A DNA stretch of 64,000 nucleotides from Staphylococcus edaphicus (GTDB lineage Bacteria; Bacillota; Bacilli; Staphylococcales; Staphylococcaceae). Below are positions 1 to 8,733 of the stretch, one piece after another. The notes beneath the pieces were generated by a model. That model made no database searches. It was not told the DNA's origin and saw nothing but the letters and a program-made list of their open reading frames with translations. How positions within the stretch are numbered: the first letter of the stretch is position 1; each line of letters opens with the position of its first letter. Where the stretch lies: contig NZ_MRZN01000003.1 of the NCBI RefSeq assembly GCF_002614725.1, positions 62,001 through 126,000 of the forward strand, written 5' to 3'. The position numbers and the translations under genes were made by a program.

Positions 1-394
1 GCGGATAATACACTCTTAGATAAATGTTCTGTAATGCTTCCACTCTACCAATCATTCGTGATAGCAAATCACTAGAATTAAACTTACGATATACATCTGG
101 AATGACTGGTAATAGTTTCTTGAAAAATTGCACTCTCACATCTCTCAACATCGTAAATGTTGCTCTATGAGATAGCAGTCTTTCTATATATCTTGCAATG
201 GCTCTTACAAAGCCAAACATCTTAACTGATACAATAAGTACCATTAAAGCAAATAACGGCGCACCTAATGCACTTTGCGTAATCATATAACCACTTAAAA
301 AAAACATACCTAGTGCCACTAAACTACCAACCACACCAACACATATTGATAATATTATATCTTTATCTACCTTAAATCGAATGCGTGGTTTCAT
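1..394 (-). CDS. ABC exporter subunit, CydC-like (partial)
   Basis: Only the first 131 codons are inside the window; the gene runs off the left edge. The visible part is the N-terminal membrane domain of an ABC exporter, beginning MKPRIRFKVDKD with at least two hydrophobic segments, and no ATPase domain is reached. Its ATG overlaps the stop of the upstream ABC gene by four bases (ATGA), so the two are translationally coupled and probably form a heterodimer. In staphylococci this pair is annotated as CydC/CydD-like thiol reductant exporters. No cydAB oxidase genes lie beside it here, so the substrate is uncertain. Confidence 0.75.
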   Translation of the reverse strand, partial: MKPRIRFKVDKDIILSICVGVVGSLVALGMFFLSGYMITQSALGAPLFALMVLIVSVKMFGFVRAIARYIERLLSHRATFTMLRDVRVQFFKKLLPVIPDVYRKFNSSDLLSRMIGRVEALQNIYLRVYYP

Positions 395-2022
395 GTTACA
401 TCACCACCTTGATTCTGACTATTCATTGTCACTTGTGTATCAGACTTTAAATAACCATTTTCTATTAATATACATTTATTCGCTCGGTTAATGGTATGTG
501 CTCTATGGGCAATTGTAATAATCGTTGTATATTTAAATTGCTGTTCTATTACATCTTGAATTATTTGTTCTGTTTTTATGTCTAAACCAGTAGCAGGTTC
601 ATCAAAGATTAATAGCTCTGGTTGGGTCAACAATACTCTTGATAGTTCTATACGTCTCATTTGGCCTCCTGAGAGCATTTCACCACCTTCTCCTATCCAT
701 GTATCTAAACCTTTTGCTAATGCCGTTACCTTTTCTTTCAAGCCCACATCATTCAATACCTTCAATAATTTTGCCTCATCAATTTCTCGAAACATCGTAA
801 TATTATCACGTATCGACGCATTGAAAATGTATGGTGTTTGGCTTAAAAAACCAATACTTAAAGCTTCATCTTTAAACGTTACGCTACCAGATTGTGGTTT
901 GTAATTTTGCGTAATGATCTGTGCTAGTGTTGATTTACCCGCACCACTATTTCCAATAAGTGCAATTTTTTCTCCTTGCATTATATTTAAAGTAATATCT
1001 TTCAAGGTATACGTGTCGGCTTCTTCATATTTAAAGCTAACTTGATTTAGCCGAACGATGGGTGCTTGTTGTTTAGCTGTTTGTATTTTCGACTTATCGT
1101 GCTTACTTTCTTTATCTAAAACATCAAACACTACATCACTCGAACCCTCGCTCTGTTTACCCGTATGAAACGATTGTCCAAGGTCTTTAATCGAATTGTA
1201 GAATTCTGGCGCTAATATAATTGCAATAGCTGCCGTTTTAAAATCAATATTATGAAATAAAATCAAACCTAACCCTGCTTCTAATGCAACCAAACCAATG
1301 CCTAACATACTAATAAATTCAAGCATAAGCCCAGACAAAAAAGCACTTTTTAAAATGCGCATAGTTAGATCTCTGAATGTTGTACTTTCTGCGTATAATG
1401 CTGCTTCTGTACGATCCGTTCTATTAAATAATTTTAATGTAATAAGGCCTTTAATTTTATTTAAAAATTGCTGACTAAATTGATTTAAATATGTCATTTT
1501 ATCTTTTGATTCATTCCGTGTTTTCAATCCAAATATGATATAAAATACAGGAATAAATGGTGCCGTAACCATCATAATGATCGCAGTATTCAAATGTATA
1601 AAACACATTGCCACAATAATCATAAATGGAATCATCATTGATTTAAATACTTGTGGAAAGTAACTATTAAAAAAAGGGACGATGCCATCAATACTTTCTG
1701 TCAATGTATTCATTTGAACCCCGATGGGATCTTTCGAACGTTTTAAAATTAGTTGCCGACGCAAATCACGTTTTACTTTTACCGCCATTTGATTACCTAT
1801 CATTTGATTCACTGTATTAAACGTCGCACGTCCAATTAAAATAACTAATGTAAATAGTAATAAAGCGACTAAATCTTGATTTCCTTTTAACAACACGATA
1901 TTTAAAATTTCAGCAATTGAAATGTTCTGAACTACTACGGCTATAGCTAATAATGTACTGACAAGAAACATGCATATTGGGTATAATTTATATTTTAACG
2001 CTAAATTTGTTAATCTTTTCAC
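391..2022 (-). CDS. ABC exporter, fused membrane and ATPase domains, CydD-like
   Basis: A 543-residue half-transporter. The first ~310 residues form the transmembrane domain with about six hydrophobic segments. The rest is the nucleotide-binding domain: Walker A GNSGAGKST near residue 356, signature LSGGQMRR near 452, Walker B LLIFDEPA near 470 and a switch His in TIAHRAH. Family knowledge suggests export of cysteine or glutathione-like compounds when paired with CydC, but that is inferred. The start is GTG, preceded by GGCAGGTG at proper spacing. It is the promoter-proximal gene of the pair, and the promoter region is shared with divergent uppP. Confidence 0.8.
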   Translation of the reverse strand: MKRLTNLALKYKLYPICMFLVSTLLAIAVVVQNISIAEILNIVLLKGNQDLVALLLFTLVILIGRATFNTVNQMIGNQMAVKVKRDLRRQLILKRSKDPIGVQMNTLTESIDGIVPFFNSYFPQVFKSMMIPFMIIVAMCFIHLNTAIIMMVTAPFIPVFYIIFGLKTRNESKDKMTYLNQFSQQFLNKIKGLITLKLFNRTDRTEAALYAESTTFRDLTMRILKSAFLSGLMLEFISMLGIGLVALEAGLGLILFHNIDFKTAAIAIILAPEFYNSIKDLGQSFHTGKQSEGSSDVVFDVLDKESKHDKSKIQTAKQQAPIVRLNQVSFKYEEADTYTLKDITLNIMQGEKIALIGNSGAGKSTLAQIITQNYKPQSGSVTFKDEALSIGFLSQTPYIFNASIRDNITMFREIDEAKLLKVLNDVGLKEKVTALAKGLDTWIGEGGEMLSGGQMRRIELSRVLLTQPELLIFDEPATGLDIKTEQIIQDVIEQQFKYTTIITIAHRAHTINRANKCILIENGYLKSDTQVTMNSQNQGGDVT

Positions 2023-2301
2023 AAAATATCACCTGCCACATATTATAAACACATTATATGAAATTTAAATAATTACGCTCATTATTAAGTTATCTTTTTT
2101 ATGTTACTTTCATATTTTCGACATAATTCTAGATTTCAACTTTTATTTCTTACATAATGACTTTAAAATTACATTTAGTCTTTGACTCTCATTCTTTAGT
2201 CTAATATAACGATTTTAAGTAGCGTATTATATTTTTATTGTGCTATTATGGTTAAATGAAAATATATAAAATTTAATAAGTACTATGAAAGTAGGTAAAT
2301 T

Positions 2302-3177
2302 ATGTTAATACTTGAATTAATCAAAGGCATTATTCTTGGCATCGTAGAAGGTTTAACGGAATTTGCACCCGTTTCTTCTACCGGTCATATGATTCTTGTC
2401 GATGACATGTGGTTAAAATCTAGTGAATTTTTAGGCTCACAATCCGCTTTTACATTTAAAATTGTAATCCAGCTCGGTTCTGTTTTCGCAGGAGCTTGGG
2501 TGTTCCGTGAACGTTATTTTGAAATGTTACATATTGGTAAATACAGACACGAACCTATTGACGGAATTGGACAAAAACCAAAACGTTTGAATTTATTACA
2601 CATTATTGTTGGTATGATACCTGCTGGTGTCTTAGGATTATTATTTGACGACGTAATCCAAAAATATCTTTTCAGTGTACCCACTGTAATGATAGGGTTA
2701 TTTATTGGGGCTGTATATATGATTATTGCAGACATTTATAGCAAAAAAGTCACTAACCCACGTAACGTTGATCAAATCAATTATTTCCAAGCATTTGTAA
2801 TTGGTTTATCACAAGCAGTAGCAATGTGGCCAGGTTTCAGTAGATCTGGATCTACAATTTCTACAGGTGTTTTAATGAAAATGAATCATAAATCAGCATC
2901 TGACTTTACTTTCATCATGGCTGTCCCGGTCATGCTTGCTGCAAGTGGTTTATCTTTAATTAAAAATATGGAATATATCCATATGAGCGACATTGGTTTC
3001 TATATTTTAGGTTTCTTAGCTGCATTTATTGTTGGTTTAATTGCCATTAAAACTTTCTTATACTTAATTAGTAAAATTAAATTGATTCCATTCGCAATTT
3101 ATAGAATCATCTTAGTCATCATTATTGCAATTCTTTATTTTGGTTTTGGTATCGGACGAGGTATCACTGGTGAATAA
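2302..3177 (+). CDS. uppP: Undecaprenyl-diphosphate phosphatase UppP/BacA
   Basis: Integral membrane enzyme that dephosphorylates undecaprenyl pyrophosphate, recycling the lipid carrier for peptidoglycan and teichoic acid; overproduction gives bacitracin resistance. At 291 residues it has the usual family length. Both active-site signatures are visible: EGLTEFAPVSSTGH near the N-terminus and PGFSRSGSTIS from about residue 177. It has roughly eight hydrophobic segments. The ribosome site (GTAGG) is weak. It is monocistronic and ends at a strong terminator. Identification is firm. Confidence 0.95.
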   Translation: MLILELIKGIILGIVEGLTEFAPVSSTGHMILVDDMWLKSSEFLGSQSAFTFKIVIQLGSVFAGAWVFRERYFEMLHIGKYRHEPIDGIGQKPKRLNLLHIIVGMIPAGVLGLLFDDVIQKYLFSVPTVMIGLFIGAVYMIIADIYSKKVTNPRNVDQINYFQAFVIGLSQAVAMWPGFSRSGSTISTGVLMKMNHKSASDFTFIMAVPVMLAASGLSLIKNMEYIHMSDIGFYILGFLAAFIVGLIAIKTFLYLISKIKLIPFAIYRIILVIIIAILYFGFGIGRGITGE

Positions 3178-3206
3178 TTTAATAGCATCATAAAATGATA
3201 TTTAAT

Positions 3207-3255
3207 AAAACACAGATTCTCCTTTATAAGGCGTGGCATCTGTGTTTTATTTTTT
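3207..3255 (+). terminator. Intrinsic terminator after uppP
   Basis: Inverted arms AAAACACAGAT (3207-3217) and ATCTGTGTTTT (3238-3248) are followed by a T-rich tail to 3255. Confidence 0.85.
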
Positions 3256-3334
3256 AAGATACACTGTTAGTGTATAATGTACGATAAGTATCAAAACAAT
3301 TGATAATAAATCCTATGCATACGCTATATTTACC

Positions 3335-3360
3335 GTTTATTATCATGTATGATAGGGTAT
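3335..3360 (+). promoter_or_regulatory. Candidate SigmaB promoter
   Basis: GTTTAT at 3335-3340 and GGGTAT at 3355-3360 are separated by exactly 14 bases. This fits the staphylococcal SigmaB consensus GWTT-N14/15-GGGWAT. It lies 36 bases upstream of the ATG of the lysine-rich protein gene, leaving a short leader that contains the GGAGG site. Confidence 0.7.
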
Positions 3361-3396
3361 TGTGAAGATAGTATAATTCAAATGGAGGCAACGAGT

Positions 3397-4098
3397 ATGG
3401 ACAAAAAGCAATTAATTAAAACAATTATCACAGTGGCGCCTGTGTTTCTAGTACCGCTAATCGTTGAACGTAAACGTATCAAAGATCACCCAGATGTAAA
3501 AAAAGTAAATGATGCGACAGTAAACGCTTCTAAAACAGTTGCAGATAAATCTGTACGCTTGAAAGATAATGTAGTAGATAAATCTTCTCATGCAAAAGAA
3601 TATGTTGCAGATAAAAAACACAACTTAGATCAAAAACGTGAGCTTAAACGTATCGCGAAAGAAAATGATCCTGCTTACATTGAGAAAAAAGGCGAAAAAC
3701 TAGAAAAAGAAAATCGCAAAGAAGCAGACAAAATGAATAAAATTCTTCAAAAAAATATAGATAAACGCCATAAAGATGAAGATAAAGCACGTCAAGAAAA
3801 TGAAAAGCAACGCATTAAAGATATGAAAAAATCTAACAAGCACATGGAAAAAGTTGGTTTAACTCCAGGTAAACTTGATGATGAAACTGAGAAAAAAGGC
3901 GAAAAGCTTGAAAAAGATAATCGCAAAGATGTAAATAAATTAAATAAATTATTGCAAAAAAACATCGATAAACGTCATAAAAATGAAGATAAAGCACAAG
4001 AGAAAAATAAAAAAGCACGTTTAGCTGAATTCAAGAAGTATAAAGACTATGTGGCAAAAAGCGTCGTAAAACAAAACAATGAAAGTAAAGGCGAATAA
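3397..4098 (+). CDS. Lysine-rich repeat protein with LEA-like 11-mers
   Basis: I do not recognise a characterised family. The chosen ATG at 3397 follows ATGGAGG; an in-frame upstream start at 3349 has no ribosome site and overlaps the promoter. The 233-residue product has a hydrophobic N-terminal segment (about 7-23), so it may be membrane anchored, and then a very polar Lys/Glu/Asp-rich body. Residues 37-80 are four exact-length 11-residue units, each starting with Val (for example VADKSVRLKDN, VVDKSSHAKEY), as in LEA group 3 proteins. Residues 96-135 and 165-204 are a near-identical 40-residue duplication. A stress or cell-surface role is inference from the repeats and the SigmaB promoter. 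Confidence 0.75.
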   Translation: MDKKQLIKTIITVAPVFLVPLIVERKRIKDHPDVKKVNDATVNASKTVADKSVRLKDNVVDKSSHAKEYVADKKHNLDQKRELKRIAKENDPAYIEKKGEKLEKENRKEADKMNKILQKNIDKRHKDEDKARQENEKQRIKDMKKSNKHMEKVGLTPGKLDDETEKKGEKLEKDNRKDVNKLNKLLQKNIDKRHKNEDKAQEKNKKARLAEFKKYKDYVAKSVVKQNNESKGE

Positions 4099-4104
4099 AC
4101 GCAT

Positions 4105-4554
4105 ATGACACAAGTCATAATAGACGGAGATGCTTGTCCTGTAGTCAATTCAGTAATTGAATTGACGGATGGGACAGGCATTTTTGTTACGATTGTTCGC
4201 AGTTTCAGCCACTTTTCATCTGTTATACAACCTGACCATGTAAAGTTTATCTATGTTGACGATGGACCCGATGCTGTCGATTATCGCATTGTAAAGCTTG
4301 TCCAACCCGATGATCTTGTTATTACCCAAGATTATGGATTGGCTAGCCTATTATTGAATAAAGCTAAGCTTGTTATACATCATAAAGGATTTATATATAA
4401 TCCAGAGAATATTAATACGCTACTCGAACAACGTCACGCTAGCGCACAATTTAGAAAAAGTGGTGGCCGAACTAAAGGTCCAACTGCTTTCACTGAGGAC
4501 GATGTAGCAAAGTTTGAATCTGTATTTTCAACTTTAATTCACAAATATACTTGA
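4105..4554 (+). CDS. DUF188 (YaiI/YqxD, UPF0178) family protein
   Basis: A 149-residue protein with the family signature DGDACPV at residues 8-14, a conserved D-x-V-ITQDYGLA stretch and a C-terminal RKSGGRTKGPTAF motif. The family has a PIN-like fold suggesting nuclease activity, but no function is established. It begins six bases after the preceding stop, using the end of that gene as ribosome site, so it is probably co-transcribed and coupled. It is followed 16 bases later by the LOG-family gene. Confidence 0.85.
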   Translation: MTQVIIDGDACPVVNSVIELTDGTGIFVTIVRSFSHFSSVIQPDHVKFIYVDDGPDAVDYRIVKLVQPDDLVITQDYGLASLLLNKAKLVIHHKGFIYNPENINTLLEQRHASAQFRKSGGRTKGPTAFTEDDVAKFESVFSTLIHKYT

Positions 4555-4570
4555 GTTTGGAGGACTAACA

Positions 4571-5137
4571 ATGAAAAAAATTGCTATATATTGCGGTGCG
4601 AGTAAAGGCAATGATGCTATCTATGTAAACGAAGCCTATCAATTAGGTAAGTACATGGCGCAACACGGCTATGAGCTGGTATTTGGTGCAGGATCTGTTG
4701 GTATTATGGGTGCAATTCAAGATGGTGTCGTAGATAATGGTGGAACTGCAATTGGGGTCATGCCTAAAATGCTAGATGAAAAAGAAATCACAAGTAACAA
4801 GTTATCTGAACTTATTTTAGTAGATTCTATGCATGAAAGGAAAAATAAAATGGCTGAGCTTGCAGATGCTTTTGTCATGGCTCCTGGTGGTGCTGGTTCA
4901 TTGGAAGAGTTTTTTGAAATGTATAGTTGGGCGCAAATTGGTATACACCAAAAACCCATTGCAGTCTTTAACATTAATGGTTTTTTCGAACCTTTACAAG
5001 TATTGATTGAACATATGATCGAAGAAGGTTTTATCGATTCAAAATATAAACAACTAGCGCCTTTATGTCATACGCCCGAATCGCTATTTGAAACATTAAA
5101 TCGTTATCAGCCTTTCGGTGTAAGAACTTATGATTAA
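4571..5137 (+). CDS. LOG family Rossmann-fold nucleotide hydrolase
   Basis: A 188-residue protein of the TIGR00730/LOG family, members of which release free base from nucleoside 5'-monophosphates (cytokinin-type phosphoribohydrolase) or act as lysine-decarboxylase-like Rossmann proteins. Visible motifs are IYCGAS at the N-terminus, GAGSVGIMG, MHERKNKM and PGGAGSLEE. The last is usually PGGxGTxEE, so Thr is replaced by Ser here. It has a good GGAGGA site. It is the third gene of the cluster with the LEA-like and DUF188 genes and ends at a strong terminator. Confidence 0.85.
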   Translation: MKKIAIYCGASKGNDAIYVNEAYQLGKYMAQHGYELVFGAGSVGIMGAIQDGVVDNGGTAIGVMPKMLDEKEITSNKLSELILVDSMHERKNKMAELADAFVMAPGGAGSLEEFFEMYSWAQIGIHQKPIAVFNINGFFEPLQVLIEHMIEEGFIDSKYKQLAPLCHTPESLFETLNRYQPFGVRTYD

Positions 5138-5194
5138 TCGAGGTTATTTGCACATCTAAGTTGAAAAATCTGCCGAAATACATAAACAATATAA

Positions 5195-5225
5195 GGGCGA
5201 CAACACCAAATGCGTGTTGTCGCCC
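5195..5225. terminator. Bidirectional terminator
   Basis: A perfect 12-bp inverted repeat, GGGCGACAACAC (5195-5206) with GTGTTGTCGCCC (5214-5225), between the convergent LOG and LysE genes. T-tracts are modest on both strands. Confidence 0.75.
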
Positions 5226-5246
5226 TGTCCAATAATAAACCTTTTT

Positions 5247-5864
5247 TTATAATAAAATGGCCAATAGTTGTTTTAAAATCATCATTGCCACAATTAAAAT
5301 GATAACCGATGAGCATTTATTCAAAATCATAATGTATTTACCTGTTTTATCTATGCTTCCAACCATTTTTCCAGCTACTGCTAAAAAAACAAACCATATC
5401 CAAGATACAATAATCGTTGACAAGGTGAAGATGATTTTTTCTGTACCTTCATAAACTGCCCCACTTGTGCCAATCACACCAATCGTATCCATGATTGCGT
5501 GTGGGTTGAGTAATGACACTGATAACGCAAAGCCAATTTGTTTCTTAGCAGACATTGGTCGATATGTTTGCAATGTATCAGGACGCGCACGCCATAATGA
5601 CCATGCCATATACAATAAGAACAACAAACCGATACAATATATTGTAATTTGCAACACTGGCATAGATAATAATATGACTGAAACACCTATGATTGCTAAC
5701 AATATTAATAGTGTATCGCATAAACCTGCCGTTATAATAACAGGTAATGATTTTGTTATACTTTTATGGTTTGCACCTTGATTAAATACAAACACATTTT
5801 GTGCACCTAATGGTAATATCAAACCTAATGCTAATAAAAAACCATGAATCAAAGGTTGAAACAT
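5247..5864 (-). CDS. LysE/ArgO family amino acid exporter
   Basis: A 205-residue membrane protein with about six hydrophobic segments. It has the LysE family N-terminal signature GLILPLGAQNVFVFNQG and a conserved LNPHAIMDTIGVIG stretch. Members export lysine or arginine and analogues; the exact substrate here cannot be told. The start follows AGAGGTG at good spacing. It is single and convergent with the LOG gene. Confidence 0.85.
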   Translation of the reverse strand: MFQPLIHGFLLALGLILPLGAQNVFVFNQGANHKSITKSLPVIITAGLCDTLLILLAIIGVSVILLSMPVLQITIYCIGLLFLLYMAWSLWRARPDTLQTYRPMSAKKQIGFALSVSLLNPHAIMDTIGVIGTSGAVYEGTEKIIFTLSTIIVSWIWFVFLAVAGKMVGSIDKTGKYIMILNKCSSVIILIVAMMILKQLLAILL

Positions 5865-5941
5865 TTCACTACACCTCTAACGTTTTACAATTAATATTTA
5901 AAAAAGATTACCCATGTTTGCTTTTCAACTGTAAACATATC

Positions 5942-6487
5942 CTACCTCTTTAAATCTTTATAATATCTAACATGTCTTTTTAGTGGATGGTATTTACTAA
6001 GATCTGGGTATTCAAAATAGTCAAAATGTTTCATACCAATTTTCTCCATTACTTTCCGTGATGCCTCGTTGTTTTCTGAAGTAAATGCATAAACTTCCTC
6101 TAGCCCAAGGTCTTTTGCATAATTTAATACGGCAGTTGCCCCCTCTGTTGCAAAACCATTGCCCCATACCTCAGGAATCAAACGCCAACCAATTTCATAA
6201 AAAGGTAATTCTGCAAACGTATATTTACTCTCTTCAGGTACATAATTCAAACCAATAAAACCTAACCAGCCACTGGTCTCTTTCAATTCTACCGCAAACA
6301 ATCCTATATCATGCGCTTGAATTACTTCATTCATTTTCATCATATCGTATTCTGAACGTTTATAACTTAATAAACTAGGAAAATATCTCCGAACTTGTCG
6401 ATTGGCATTCATTTGTTGAAACGGTAGCAAGTCTTCCTCTCGCCAATCACGTAATCTTAATCGCTCAGTTTCAATATAAACCGTCAT
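5942..6487 (-). CDS. GNAT acetyltransferase, RimJ/RimL type
   Basis: A 181-residue protein with N-terminal IETERLRLRDWREED, typical of ribosomal-protein-type N-acetyltransferases. The acetyl-CoA loop region reads EVWGNGFATEGA and the C-terminal part SENNEASRKVMEKIGM is also typical. The substrate (protein N-terminus or small molecule) is unknown. It has an AGAGGTG ribosome site. No strong terminator is seen below it. Confidence 0.85.
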   Translation of the reverse strand: MTVYIETERLRLRDWREEDLLPFQQMNANRQVRRYFPSLLSYKRSEYDMMKMNEVIQAHDIGLFAVELKETSGWLGFIGLNYVPEESKYTFAELPFYEIGWRLIPEVWGNGFATEGATAVLNYAKDLGLEEVYAFTSENNEASRKVMEKIGMKHFDYFEYPDLSKYHPLKRHVRYYKDLKR

Positions 6488-6528
6488 TTGTTACACCTCT
6501 ATACTTGAAAATAAATTTCTATAGAAAA

Positions 6529-6563
6529 GTAACGCGTTATGAGAGAACTCATATCGCGTTACT
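6529..6563 (-). terminator. Intrinsic terminator of the 98-residue ORF
   Basis: AGTAACGCG...CGCGTTACT arms with inner ATGAG/CTCAT pairing enclose a small loop. On the minus strand the stem is followed by TTTTCTATAG. Confidence 0.75.
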
Positions 6564-6589
6564 GCTTTTGGTATTTCAAAGATAATACA

Positions 6590-6886
6590 TTATGCTCTTG
6601 AAATGTAGCTAATTAATTCAACATTTACTGCGATTTCTTTCAAACGACTACGCTCACTTTTTGGCGCGGTAAACGTTGCATCGATAAAGTCATTTTTATA
6701 ATCTAATTGATACGTAGCGACAAAAGTATCTGTATCAGATTCAAAATTCGGCAAATGTGCAATGACACGTTTAATTTCACCTGTAGAATCCTTAATTTGT
6801 CTACCAGTAATATTTTCAATTTCTCTGCCTAATTCTGGCAAAGTTATTGAACGTCCTTCTAATAAATTGAAATCTTGTTCATGCAT
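6590..6886 (-). CDS. Small conserved hypothetical protein
   Basis: A 98-residue soluble acidic protein starting MHEQDFNLLEG. This start is preceded by GAGAGG at the right distance; a TTG eight codons upstream has no ribosome site. It has no signal peptide, membrane segment or motif I recognise. It looks like a small mixed alpha/beta protein. It sits alone between an acetyltransferase and a small lipoprotein, has its own terminator and is probably monocistronic. Confidence 0.65.
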   Translation of the reverse strand: MHEQDFNLLEGRSITLPELGREIENITGRQIKDSTGEIKRVIAHLPNFESDTDTFVATYQLDYKNDFIDATFTAPKSERSRLKEIAVNVELISYISRA

Positions 6887-7150
6887 AACGATAACCTCTC
6901 TTCTATTCAAGGAAACTGTTAATTCACTTCATCCATTACATTCGCACATATGATAAAGCGTATTGACCAATTAACTTGTATTCCAACTTTTTATTTTTAT
7001 ACGTAACGGTTAAAAATTCTAATATCTTATAACGTTACCCATTATAACAGTGACTAAAACCAGATTACAATGATTTCCTAGGAAATATTATTTCACTAAC
7101 ATTAACGTTGACTAGATATAAATGCATATGCTTGAACAAAAAATCATGCT

Positions 7151-7363
7151 TTAAGTTTTTGCATTAATATCTTTTTCTAAGTTATCTGACTTATCTTTAA
7201 GTTTGTCCTGTTCTTTTTCTAATTTTTCTTTTTGTTTTTTCAAATCTTTATTTTGCTTTTCAAGTTTATCGATATCTTTTTCTAAAGATGCTTTTTCATC
7301 ATCTTTACCACATGCCGTTAAAGTAATGGTTGATGCTAATATGAGTGCCAGCCATTTTTTCAT
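7151..7363 (-). CDS. Small coiled-coil lipoprotein
   Basis: A 70-residue precursor. The signal peptide ends in lipobox LTAC (Cys18), so lipid anchoring outside the membrane is expected. The mature part is almost entirely Lys/Glu/Leu heptad-like sequence predicted to form one long coiled coil. Function is unknown. The ribosome site is AAAAGGAGA. It is followed by low-complexity AT-rich DNA, with the acetyltransferase gene just upstream on the same strand, so co-transcription is possible. Confidence 0.8.
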   Translation of the reverse strand: MKKWLALILASTITLTACGKDDEKASLEKDIDKLEKQNKDLKKQKEKLEKEQDKLKDKSDNLEKDINAKT

Positions 7364-7398
7364 GTAATATCTCCTTTTTCATAATAATATATATTTTA

Positions 7399-7869
7399 TC
7401 ATTGTTTAATATTATCTTCATTATTTACTAGTAAATTCTTAGACATAATAATTTTATCTTTATTATATCCCATGTTTAAATTCAGTTCTTGTATTTTTCT
7501 ATTCGAATAGGCGACCGTACTTTCTATTTTACGAGCGCCTTTATTCATCGCCCATGCTTCTATCTCTTTTTTTAATATAGTTGCAATACCCAGTTTGCGA
7601 TGGCTGGGTTCGACATATAACATCTCAATCGTTGCCAATTTCTGAACCTTGTCATATCGTGACCAAATAAAACCGATCAACTGCTCATGATTTGTCTTAA
7701 TCAATATGTTATCATCACTATTTCTTAAACCATGCTCAATCATCTCGACACGTAAAGCTACTGAGAGTTTGCTTTTTCTATAATCTGCATATTGTCGTTC
7801 TAGTTCACTTTCGTGTATTTCAGCAATTTGATTGATATACTGTGTTTGTTTATAAGTTATATTTTTCAT
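7399..7869 (-). CDS. GNAT family acetyltransferase
   Basis: A 156-residue protein. The core GNAT signature is IEMLYVEPSHRKLGIATILKKEIEAW, where the RKLGIA part forms the pyrophosphate-binding loop, followed by a KIESTVAYSNRKIQELNLNMGY segment. The substrate is unknown. The start follows AAAAGGAG. It is divergent from the DUF1129-like gene across about 100 bases, and the small lipoprotein gene is 35 bases downstream. Confidence 0.85.
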   Translation of the reverse strand: MKNITYKQTQYINQIAEIHESELERQYADYRKSKLSVALRVEMIEHGLRNSDDNILIKTNHEQLIGFIWSRYDKVQKLATIEMLYVEPSHRKLGIATILKKEIEAWAMNKGARKIESTVAYSNRKIQELNLNMGYNKDKIIMSKNLLVNNEDNIKQ

Positions 7870-7966
7870 ATATACTCCTTTTAAAAGGTTGTTGCTTTAT
7901 ATTGTGACATTAGTCATAATTAGCTTTGTCTATACATATATTCTAAAAAAAGGTAGCGAAATTCAA

Positions 7967-8650
7967 ATGAAATCCACTGAAAGATTAATGCGTGAAAATA
8001 ATGTGAAGTCACTGAGGTTAAATAATACAGATAGAGAAACATTTGAAAACTATATGACATATGTGCGAGCAGATTTAAGTGTGAACCCATATGCATCTGA
8101 GAAAATGTTAAATCGTATTTTACATCAATTGTTACAAGCGGAAAAAGATGGCACACTCGCAATGGATTTCTTCAATCATGATCCAAAAGCACATGCTAAA
8201 AATGAAATTAAACATTTACCTAATGAAACAATTATTAATATATTTAAGTACATTTTTCAACATATCTTGCTATTGATAGGGATTTTTTGTTTTCTAAAAG
8301 GATTTATAGGTTTTTTTATAGGGGCAAAACGGTTATATATTTATACATTCCCGATTATGTTAATCATTGGCTTATTTATTATCTTCCTATTTATTTGGGT
8401 TATATTTAAAACTGTACAAATGCAATGTTTCACTAAGTCACATTGGACGTGGATTGCTACGTATATCAGCATTATTATTTTATTATTTGCGTTATTCAAT
8501 GTATTTTTTATTCCACAATCCTTTTTAGCTATTGGACCTTATATCTTAATTAGTAATTGGACCTTCATCATAATGTCTTTTATCATTATTCCCATTTCAC
8601 TATATATAGATCACCACTTTATCAACAAAGATTCAAACACTTCGTTATAA
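7967..8650 (+). CDS. DUF1129-like membrane protein
   Basis: The chosen ATG (MKSTERLMREN) lies about 11 bases after AAAGG. A longer frame from a TTG at 7889 starts inside the likely divergent promoter and has no ribosome site. The 227-residue product has a soluble N-terminal third with the ENYMTYVRADL...SEKMLNRILHQLLQAE pattern, then four hydrophobic segments. I assign it to the DUF1129 membrane family from pattern memory; function unknown. It ends at a strong bidirectional terminator. Confidence 0.65.
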   Translation: MKSTERLMRENNVKSLRLNNTDRETFENYMTYVRADLSVNPYASEKMLNRILHQLLQAEKDGTLAMDFFNHDPKAHAKNEIKHLPNETIINIFKYIFQHILLLIGIFCFLKGFIGFFIGAKRLYIYTFPIMLIIGLFIIFLFIWVIFKTVQMQCFTKSHWTWIATYISIIILLFALFNVFFIPQSFLAIGPYILISNWTFIIMSFIIIPISLYIDHHFINKDSNTSL

Positions 8651-8658
8651 TAAAAAGA

Positions 8659-8709
8659 GCAGGATAACGCTATCCCATTTGAAAATAAGATGACGTTATC
8701 CTGCTTTTT
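8659..8709. terminator. Bidirectional terminator
   Basis: GCAGGATAACG (8659-8669) pairs with CGTTATCCTGC (8694-8704), with T5 on the plus side and a matching A-run on the other, between convergent genes. Confidence 0.9.
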
Positions 8710-8733
8710 AATTTATTAAATCATCTTCCTACT

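Noticed and set aside
578..904. Plus-strand open frame inside the CydD-like gene, and many similar opposite-strand frames elsewhere
   Set aside because: They are antisense shadows of well-supported genes, without ribosome sites or family patterns.
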